Both the position numbers and the translations under genes were made by a program. A stretch of DNA of 64,000 bases from Pithys albifrons albifrons (taxonomy: Eukaryota; Chordata; Aves; Passeriformes; Thamnophilidae), in assembly GCF_047495875.1 (NCBI RefSeq), contig NC_092474.1, positions 13,506,573 through 13,570,572 of the forward strand. The letters are read 5' to 3'. Shown piece after piece: positions 52,543 to 61,300 of this stretch. Position 1 is the first letter of the stretch; every line of letters starts with the position of its first letter. The notes under the pieces are model-generated. The model ran no database searches and had not been told where the DNA came from. It saw only the letters and a list, made by a program, of their open reading frames with translations.

Positions 52543-55500
52543 GTGAGTGGGGCTGCGGGGCCGCCCCGCAGCGCCAGAGTCACTCCCCGGGCGGGGCTGG
52601 AGCACGGGCGTGCCGGGAGGTGCGGGGATCCCCTCCCCTTCTCCCTGTGTAATGCGCCCCGGAAGGGAGTTTGGGTGTCCGCTCCTCCCCATTTAAACTG
52701 TGCTTTGGGACGGTATCAGGGGGCTCCCGCTCCAGGGAGGTGCAGGGACGGCCCCAAGTATACTGTAAAACCAGGAGGGTGTTGGGCGACTCTTACCCAG
52801 GGAGGTGCTGAGACACCTTTCCCCATATATACTGTGCCCCCGGAGGGCGTTAGGGGACCCTCACCCCAGGGAGGGGCAGGGACCCCCCCAAATAGTGAGT
52901 GAGGTTCAGGAGCGCATTAGGGTACCCCCAACCTGGGGGATGCAGCGACCCCATATATCCAGCCCAGCCCTCTGGGAGGGCATTGGGGTACCCCCACCCC
53001 TGCCAGCAGCCCCTCAGTGTCTGTAGGTGAGTTGCCCCCCATCTCCTGCCCCGCAGTGAGTTTCGAGGAGGTGCCAGGATCGCTGCCCCTGCACCCCGCA
53101 AGTTTTTGGGGAGCCCTCCCCGAGGGTATCCTCTCATCTGGGGCGAGGCCAGTGGGGTTTGCAGTGGGGTGGGGGGAAGGTACCGCATCTCTAATGCGGC
53201 GGGTGGAGGGCAGGGATTGGTCCTTCTAGGGAGGGGTCACGACGGTTTGGGGGGATCAGCACTCGCGGTCGCCCAGGGCAGGTCCAGCACCGCGGACAGC
53301 GGCGGGTCCAGCACCGCGGGCAGCGGCAGCGCCGACCCAGGGGCGCCCGTCCCGCGGGGCTGGGGCTGCCCCGGGAGCCGCAGGATCCTCGTCCCACCTT
53401 CCCTGTCCCCCTTTCCTGTCTCCCCCCCGTTCCTCGGGGTGTCCGCAGGGCGCTGCGGCAGAGCCTCCCCCGCCCCGGGTCGGGCGGAGTGCCTGGGCAC
53501 GGCGATGTGGAGGGAGGGCAGCCCCGTGGGGCGGGAGGGATGTGGCACAGCCTGGGGGGGGCGGTCTGCAGCGAGGGGCTGCACGGGGGGGCGCCCAACA
53601 TGGTGTAAACACCCACCCATCTGGTCCTGCCCGTCCTCCTTCACCTCCCGGGGCAGAGCGAGGGGCAGGGGGGCCTGGGCTGGCTCCACAGAGGGCACCA
53701 GCAGGGATGTGTGGAATGGAAGGATCTGAGGGTCCCCAGGGAGGGGGGGGCTGCAGCTCCCCGCCCTCCAGCCCCGCAGCTCCCCCTCTGCCCCTTGCAG
53801 TGAGGCTGGACAAGCTGTCGGAGGTGGCCAAGGTGAACACGGACGCCATGCGCGTGGCCCAGGAGGAGATCAGCGAGTACCGCCGGCAGCTCCAGGCCAA
53901 GACCACCGAGCTGGAAGCCCTCAAAGGGACCCAGGAGTCACTGGAGAGGCAGAGGCAGGAGTCAGAGGAGCGGCATCATGCAGATGTCCTGTCCTATCAG
54001 GTAACCTGGCGCAGGGATCCTCTGCCAGGGAGGGGCCACCCGACTGCCAGGGAGGAGCAGCACTCGTGTGTTGGCTCCAGAGATGGACATGAGCTGTGGA
54101 AAACACTCAGGGTTGTGGCTGGGCCTTCCCCAGCCCCCCAGGGACCAGCTACCCAGAGCCTGAGGTGGTGTCCAGGCTGTTGTGTCCCTCATGGACATGG
54201 TGTTGGTCACAAACATCACAGAAGAATGTCCAGGGCCCTGTCCTGCATCCCAGACCTGGGAAGTGAGGGCAGCACTGGGTGGTGACCTTGCACTGAAACA
54301 CTGTCCCCAGCATGATGGTCCACACCCATCAGCCTCAGCCTGGAATGTTGTGGTCACTGAACTTTCCCAAGTACTAGAAACATTCCTGCTGCTTGTCCTT
54401 GCTGGTGGGAATGCTGGGAGCAGGCCAGGGGCTCAGCTGGAATGCAGTGCAGGGCTCCTGCTGGGTCCCCAAGGGAACTGGACACCCTGGATGTGTCCCC
54501 TTCCCTGTGTGTCTGTCTGCAGGAGGAGGTGGCTGCAGACCCCTCTGTGAGGGCACCCTGGTGTTGGAGACCAGGGGAGAGTTTAGGGACCTCTGTATCC
54601 CCCTGCTCCTGGGCACTGTCCCCCCCACCCCACATCCCCCCCATGTGGCTCTGTCTGCCCACAGGAGACCATCCAGCAGCTGGACAGCGAGCTGAGGAAC
54701 ACCAAGTGGGAGATGGCAGCTCAGCTCCGGGAATACCAGGATCTGCTCAATGTCAAAATGGCCCTGGACATTGAAATAGCTGCCTACAGGTACAGGGTGG
54801 GCAGGGGGAAGGTGGGGGGCTCTGCTAAAGGTCCCTCCCTAAAACCTGGGCTCTTCTTGGTGAGAAGGAGACCATCCACCCTCCAAGATCAATGCCCAGC
54901 TGGCTGACCCAGCTCTGCACCTGGAGTGTGAAGGGAAGGGTAGGGAAAACTGCCAAGCCCAGGGTGTAAAAGCAGGAGGGTCATCCAGGACAGGACAAGG
55001 AGGGAGGTGGAACTGCAGGACATGAGTGGCAGCTCCTGGTCATGAGAGATGATGAGAATCCATCACTGACTGCCCTACTCTGCTCTCTTCCCGGCAGAAA
55101 GCTCTTGGAAGGGGAGGAATATCGGCTCGAGACTGGCATTGGGATGCTCTCCTACCCCGAGGTGGTCCCAAAGGCTCCCAGCATCACCACCAACATCAAG
55201 GTGAAGAGTGAGGAGAAGATCAAGGTGGTGGAAAAATCTGAGAAGGAAACGGTGATTGTGGAGGAGCAGACAGAGGAAATCCAGGTGACCGAGGAGGTCA
55301 CGGAGGAGGAGGAGATTGAGAAAGAGGCTGAAGAGGAGAAAGCTGAAGAGGAGGAGGAAGAAGAGGAGAAAGCTGAGGAGGGTGAAGAAGAGGCCAAGTC
55401 CCCAGAGAAACCTGAGTCCCCCTCAAAGGAGGAGGCCAAGAGCCCAGCAGTCAAGTCCCCCGAAAAGCCCCCAACCCCCTCCAAGGAGGAGGCCAAGACT

Positions 55501-56856
55501 CCTGTTGTGAAGTCCCCAGAAAAACCTGCAACCCCCTCCAAGGAGGAGGCCAAGAGCCCAGCTGTGAAGTCTCCAGAGAAACCCCCAACACCCTCAAAGG
55601 AGGAGGCCAAGAGCCCAGCTGTGAAGTCTCCAGAGAAACCCCCAACACCCTCAAAGGAGGAGGCCAAGAGCCCTGCTGTGAAGTCTCCAGAGAAACCCCC
55701 AACACCCTCAAAGGAGGAAGCCAAGAGCCCTGCTGTGAAATCCCCTGAAAAGCCACCAACCCCCTCAAAAGAGGAGGCCAAGACCCCCACCGTGAAGTCC
55801 CCTGAGAAACCCTCAGCCCCCCCTAAAGAAGAGGCCAAGACCCCATCTGTGAAGTCCCCTGAGAAACCCTCAGCCCCCGCTAAAGAAGGAGCCAAGACCC
55901 CAACAGTGAAGTCCCCAGAGAAACCCTCAGCCCCCGCTAAAGAAGAGGCCAAGACCCCAACAGTGAAGTCCCCAGAGAAACCCTCAGCCCCCGCTAAAGA
56001 AGAGGCCAAGACCCCAACAGTGAAGTCCCCAGAGACACCTGCAACTCCCTCAAAAGATGAAGCCAAACCCCCATCTGTCAAATCCCCAGAGAAAGCCCCA
56101 ACACCCTCCAAGGAGGAGGCCAAGACCCCAACTGTGAAGTCCCCAGAGAAGGTCAGATCTCCTGTGAAGGAGGAGGCCAAGTCTCCACAGAAGGAAGTGG
56201 CCCCGGCCAAGGAGCCGACCCCTGCCCCTCCGAAGGAGCCGAAAGCCCCCGCAAAGGAGGAGCAGCCCAAGGAGGTGAAGGCTCCTTCCAAGGAGGAGGC
56301 AAAGAAGGAGGAAGCTCCCAAGAAGGACGTCCCAGCCAAGGCAGAGGAGAAACCCAAAGAGAAGGAGGCTGCTGTGCCAGAGCCTCCAGCTCCACAGGTG
56401 AAGGAGACCACCAAGCTGGGCCCTAAACCCGCTGAAGAAGGAAAAGCTGAGAAGGAGACTCCACCAAAACCTCAGCAGGAGGTTGGCAAAGCGGCCGCCA
56501 AGGAGGCGGAGAAGCCAAAGGCTGAAGAGAAGGTGGAGGAGCCCAAGAAGAAAGTGGAAGAACCCAAGAAGGAGAAGGTGGAGGAGCCCAAGAAAGTAGA
56601 GGAGGCCAAGAAGGAGAAAGTGGAGGAACCCAAGAAAGTGAAGGAGCCCGAGAAGGAGAAGGTGGAGGAGCCCAAGAAGAAAGTGGAGGAACCGAAGAAG
56701 GAGAAGGTGGAGGAACCCAAGAAAGTGGAGGAACCCAAAGCTCCAGCAAAACCCAAAGATGAGCCCAAAGCCAGCAAGGAACCCCCCAAGGCCGAGGCCC
56801 CCTCCAGCAAGGAGGGCACAGCCCCAGAGCCAGCACCCACTGCAGGGAAGAAGTGA
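51761..56856 (+). CDS. NEFH: NEFH, neurofilament heavy polypeptide
   Basis: Type IV intermediate-filament subunit of axons. Four exons (51761-52542, 53801-54000, 54665-54789, 55098-56856), the standard four-exon layout. A head of about 68 residues is followed by an alpha-helical rod (about 69-376), starting [20 protein letters not shown] and ending in the IF consensus [20 protein letters not shown]. Next come the acidic stretch [20 protein letters not shown], 13 repeats of a 19-residue KSP unit, and a Lys/Glu/Pro-rich end with stop after TAGKK. Summed exons give 2866 nt, one too many; the excess sits in a 7-G run at 52404-52410 in coil 1. With a 6-G run the protein is 954 residues (human about 1020). 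The neighbours THOC5 and AP1B1 confirm identity. Confidence 0.95.
52543..53800 (+). other. NEFH: NEFH intron 1
   Basis: Contains five or six copies of a block with ccccagggaggtgcagggac and gtgcccc-type text (52660-53000), then CpG-rich unique sequence. No exon recognised. Confidence 0.6.
53801..54000 (+). CDS. NEFH: NEFH exon 2, rod
   Basis: [20 protein letters not shown] through ADVLSYQ. The acceptor ccccttgcag and donor gtaacc keep phase with exons 1 and 3. Confidence 0.95.
54001..54664 (+). other. NEFH: NEFH intron 2
   Basis: Non-repetitive intron with nothing further recognised. Ends ctctgtctgcccacag. Confidence 0.6.
54665..54789 (+). CDS. NEFH: NEFH exon 3, rod end
   Basis: [20 protein letters not shown] through [10 protein letters not shown], the helix-termination motif of intermediate filaments. 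Ends phase 2 before gtacag. Confidence 0.96.
54790..55097 (+). other. NEFH: NEFH intron 3
   Basis: A 308-bp intron with no recognisable element. Confidence 0.6.
55098..56856 (+). CDS. NEFH: NEFH exon 4, tail
   Basis: Begins [20 protein letters not shown]. The acidic run is at about 55300-55400, KSP repeats at about 55440-56170, and the KEP-type end at about 56480-56760. TGA at 56854-56856. Confidence 0.96.
55440..56172 (+). repeat. NEFH: 57-bp (19-residue) KSP coding repeat in NEFH
   Basis: Thirteen tandem codon-phased copies of [23 protein letters not shown] units. Copies 3-6 are nearly identical; copies 7-10 form a second subtype with [15 protein letters not shown]. Confidence 0.95.
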
Positions 56857-57330
56857 GTGGAGAGTCCTGGGTGCCTCTGGGCGCCTCTGGGCACGGGAGC
56901 TGCTCCGCTCCCCGATGGCCGGGCCCGGGCTGGGACCCCCAGGCTGGGCTTCCCCTTAGCAATAGGCCCCGTGAGAGCCGCAGCCCCTCGGGCGGGCGAC
57001 GCTTCCCTCGCAGAACGTGATACTCGCCCAGCGCCACATTTAACACTTGAATTCTAACCCAGGAGAAGAGGGGGCACCCCCGGGGGCACCCCCGCCCTTC
57101 TCCTCTAAGTGCATTTATTTAATGTATGTGCAATGGATGGATGAGTGCAATGCAGAGCTGTAGCTGCTTGGGGGGCTGGCGGGGTCCTGCCCTGCCCTGG
57201 GGGGTGTCCCTGGAGCAGGGGGGAGAGGTGGGAGCTGCAGGAATGCTCAGACACACACGGTGCACCAGGAACCTCAGCCCACTGATACTGCTTACTGTGC
57301 AATAACCAAATAAAAGTGCTTATGGAGACA
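56857..57330 (+). other. NEFH: NEFH 3'UTR with poly(A) signal
   Basis: AATAAA at 57309-57314, followed by T/G-rich sequence about 20 nt later. The 3'UTR is near 470 nt. Confidence 0.8.
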
Positions 57331-58184
57331 TCCTGGCTCTGCTGGTCTGTCCTGGGGGGAGGGAGGGAGGGAGAGGAAGCGGGAATGGGGGCCTGGGATC
57401 TGTCACCCAGTGCTGGGAGGGGGTGACATGAGGCTTTCCAGAGGGAAACCACACCCCACAGCAGGCACAGAGGGCCCCACGTCCTGGGGATGGATGGCCA
57501 GACCCCTCATGCTTTCCAAAGGATTTCAGTATTTTTTTCCCTTCCTTCCCTTTTTAAAGTGTGGCTCCCAAGGGACTGGGAGGGCCTGGATTAACCCAAG
57601 GGCTGCAGCACTGCAGCACTGCACCGAGGGCAGGGGCTGGGGGGCAGCAGGGGAGGGGCTGGCAGCCCTCCTGGGGGACAAATCTCTCCCAGGGAGAGCC
57701 TGGGGGGCAACGATCTTGGGAGTGGGGATGGAGCCCCAGCTCTGGTGGCCTGGATGTGGCACAGGACCCACACACGGTGAGGAGGGGCACACCCTGACTC
57801 CCTGGGGCCAGCCAGGGCCAGCTGGGGTGCTGGGATGCCCCAACCCTCATCCTGCCTCTCCCAGGACACTGCTCTGCTGCCCCCCAAACCCAGGAAGCAG
57901 CAAAGCCCCCCAGCTGCAGGGATTGTGCCGAGTGGGCTGGGAGCCAGGGCTGGCAAGGACAGGCTGGGGCTGCAGTGCGGGCTCTGCACAAGGGCTATTT
58001 TTAGCCATCTCAGTTTTAGCCATCTCAGCTCCCCAGTCCCTGAGGTGGGGAGGGAGGGCAGGAGGCAGGCAGCATTCCAGGAAAAGCTGCCAGAGCCTTG
58101 TCAGGCCTTGCTGCAGCCCCCACAGGTCCCCCACCCCAGCCCTCTGCACAGACAGGGCACACAGATGCTTTTCCTTCAGTTCAG
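57331..58184. other. Intergenic region between convergent NEFH and THOC5
   Basis: Unique GC-rich sequence. Holds a MEF2-consensus CTATTTTTAG at 57995-58004 followed by an agccatctcagttttagcca duplication. No gene supported. Confidence 0.5.
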
Positions 58185-58303
58185 TTTAATCCCGTTGGCT
58201 ACAAAACAAGTCCCAAAATCTTGCAAAAGGAGCTGAAATGTTGGGGTGGGGACACTCCTTCCGCAGAGGGGACAAGAGCCATCCCAGAGATGCCCAGGGG
58301 TGC
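58165..58303 (-). other. THOC5: THOC5 3'UTR with ATTAAA signal
   Basis: The poly(A) hexamer ATTAAA lies at 58190-58185 on the minus strand, giving a 3'UTR near 0.14 kb. Confidence 0.65.
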
Positions 58304-58367
58304 TCAGCGATGGCTGAAGAACCCCTGAGGGTAGTTGAACTTGAAGGGCTTCAGGCGCAGGGGACCC
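58304..58367 (-). CDS. THOC5: THOC5 terminal coding exon
   Basis: [20 protein letters not shown] and TGA at 58306-58304. Confidence 0.95.
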
Positions 58368-61300
58368 CTGGAAGAGGAGAGGGAGAGGTTGTGACCCACA
58401 GGGATCAGGAACCCCACAGCAAGGGCCCAATCCCGGGGTACTGCCCAGCTGTGGGGGCAGAGTCACACAGGTCAGGCTTCAAGGCTGGCACCAGGGGACA
58501 GCAGTGCCACCAGGGTCCCTCCAGCACCCTCCCCAGCCCCTCCCCGGGCTCTCACCTGACCAGGCGCAGGCACATCTTCTCCTGGGGGAACTCCTTGGGC
58601 CCCTCCACGCTGGGGTCGTGGGGCTCTGTCTCCAGGTACACGTCCAGCACCATGCACAGGCGCTGCAGCTGGTTGGTCAGGAGCTGGTAGCCTGGTTTGG
58701 GCCCCCACAGCTCCTTGTAGTGCACATTGACCTCGCTCTCCATGGCCTGGAACGGGGATTGGGTCGGCACAGGCTTGGATTTCTGCCCCGTGTTCCCAGA
58801 ACCTGTTCCTGCACCCACAGGCCCACCCCACAGGCCACCAGCTCATCCCAATATCCCCCTCACTACAGCCACAGAACCACTGGGGACACCCCAAAGGAGC
58901 CAGGGGAGCTGCAGCTCCTCTGCCCCACCCCACGTTACCCGGATGTTGTCGTCGTTGCTGCTGTTCCGCTCCCCCTTCCAGTTCAGGCACAGGCTGAAGA
59001 CGGGTGGGAGTGTGGAATAACCAGGATTCAGGACCACAGCTGCCTGGAGCTTGGCTGAGCAGGGAAGAGATGTCAACCCCAGGAAAGGGGAAGGTGGAGG
59101 AGCCCAAGGAGAAGGTGGAGGAACTCGAGAGGAAGAAGGTGGAGGAACCCAAGGAGAAGGAGCCCGAGGAGAAGATAGAGGAGTCACAGAAAGAAGGTGG
59201 AAGAGCCCCAGAAGATTGAGGAATCCCAGGAAGAGAAGGTGAAAGAGTCCGAGAAGGAGCCCAAGGAGGAGAAGGAGCCCGAGCAGGAGAAGGAGCCCGA
59301 GGAGGAGAAGGAGCCCAAGGAGGAGAAGGAGCCCAAGGAGGAGAAGGAGCCCAAGGAGGAGAAGGAGCCCAAGGAGAAGGCAGAGGAGCCCCAGAAGAAG
59401 GTGAAGGAGCCCAAGGAGGAGAAGGAGCCCCAGAAGAAGAAGGAGTCCCAGAAGAAGGTGAAGGAGCCCAAGAAGGAGAAGCAGAAGGAGCCCAAAACTA
59501 AAGTAAAACCCAATGATGAGCCCAAAGCCAAACAGAACCCCCGCAAGGCCCAGGTCCTCTCCAGCAATGAGGGCACAGCCCCAGAGCCAGTGCCTGCCAC
59601 AGGGAAGAAGTGAATGGAGAGCACTGGGGCCTCCAGGTGGGGGGATTTTCCACGCAGACCCCTGGACACTGCCCTGGGGGTGTCTGGTGTGGGGAGTGGG
59701 GATTCCCAGGGGAGGGAAATGCACTCACCTGTTCCCCTCTCTATGAGGGCCATGTAGTAGAGGTGAGTGTCCTCAGCCAAGCCAGCCTCTATCACATCCT
59801 TGGTGTAGGGCAGCTCCTGAGAACAGACAAGGAGGAATGAGTGGCTGCCAGTGCCACGTGGGAGCTGGAAGGGGTTCAGCCTCGAGTTTGGCACCTACAG
59901 CATAGTCCTCATAGGGAATGGCCGTCCACTTCACCAGGCGGGACACGATCTTGGTTGGGAAGAGCTGCTGGCACTCGCTGGACACCGGCACGACCCCGTG
60001 CTCTGGGAGCAAGGACAAGGCCACCTGAGCAGGGCAGGGCTGGGGACACAGCTGTGCCACCATCCTGGCACTGTCCTGCAGTGGGGATGCTCCCAAACCA
60101 GGATCTGGGATGCTGTTATCCTTCAGCACCTCCACCCGGTGCCCAGAAAGAGCAGAGGCCTGGGCTGTGACCCCACTGGATCCCTGGGCTGTGACCCCAC
60201 TGGATCCCTGGGCTGTGACCCCACTGGATCCCTGGGCTGTGACCCCATTGGATCCCTGGGCTGTGACCCCACTGGATCCCTGGGCTGCTCAGCAGGCCCA
60301 CGACATGCAGGGTGTGCAGTTCACCTCCCACCATGGCCTGAATTGCTTCCCAGGGCTGGGATGGCCATTCCCAAAGGGGTGCTGGGCACTGCCCCAGTGT
60401 CCCCAGGGAGCCCAGCAGGACTCTGTCACTGCCCCCTTGTCCCCAGGGAGCCCAGCAAGACCCCATCACTGCCCCCCTGTCCCCAAGGAGCCCAGCAGGA
60501 CCCTATCACTGCCCCAGTGTCCCCAAGAATGGATGGGGAGCCCAGCAGGACCCCATCACTGTCCCCCTATCCCCAAGGAGCCCAGCAGGTCCCCATCACT
60601 GCCCCCTGTCCCCAGGATGGATGGGGAGCCCAGCAGGCCCCCATCACTGCCCCCTGTCCCCAGGATGCCCAGCAGGTCCCCATCACTGCCCCCTGTCCCC
60701 AGGATGCCCAGCAGGCCCCCATCACTGCCCCCTGTCCCCAGGATGCCCAGCAGGCCCCCATCACTGCCCCCTGTCCCCAGGATGCCCAGCAGGTCCCCAT
60801 CACTGCCCCCTGTCCCCAGGATGGATGGGGAGCCCAGCAGGTCCCCATCACTGCCCCCTGTCCCCAGGATGCCCAGCAGGCCCCCATCACTGCCCCCTGT
60901 CCCCAGGATGCCCAGCAGGCCCCCATCACTGCCCCCTGTCCCCAGGATGCCCAGCAGGCCCCCATCACTGCCCCCTGTCCCCAGGATGCCCAGCAGGCCC
61001 CCATCACTGTCCCCTGTCCCCAGGATGCCCAGCAGGCCCCCATCACTGCCCCCTGTCCCCAGGATGCCCAGCAGGCCCCCATCACTGTCCCCTGTCCCCA
61101 GGATGCCCAGCAGGCCCCCATCACTGCCCCCTGTCCCCAGGGAGCCCAGCACTGACCCAGGGAGGCGAACTGCTTGTGCAGGGCCAGGCGGGACTGGAGG
61201 CGGCTCCGCAGCAGCTTCACTGTCAGCTCCATGTGGCTGGCGCTCAGAGAGTTGTCTGCAGCCACCGTGTGCTGTGGGCACGAGGGGTGGCACTGTCACA

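Noticed and set aside
55152..56414. 420-codon minus-strand frame across the NEFH tail
   Set aside because: Antisense shadow of the KSP repeats, in phase with the coding strand.
57995..58004. MEF2 consensus between NEFH and THOC5 as an enhancer
   Set aside because: A single 10-bp match without other support; kept only as a note in the intergenic entry.
59184..59724. Minus-strand leucine-rich frame ([12 protein letters not shown]) suggesting a membrane protein
   Set aside because: It is the antisense of the Lys/Glu/Pro-rich NEFH-tail copy; the hydrophobic run is a shadow of GAG/AAG codons.
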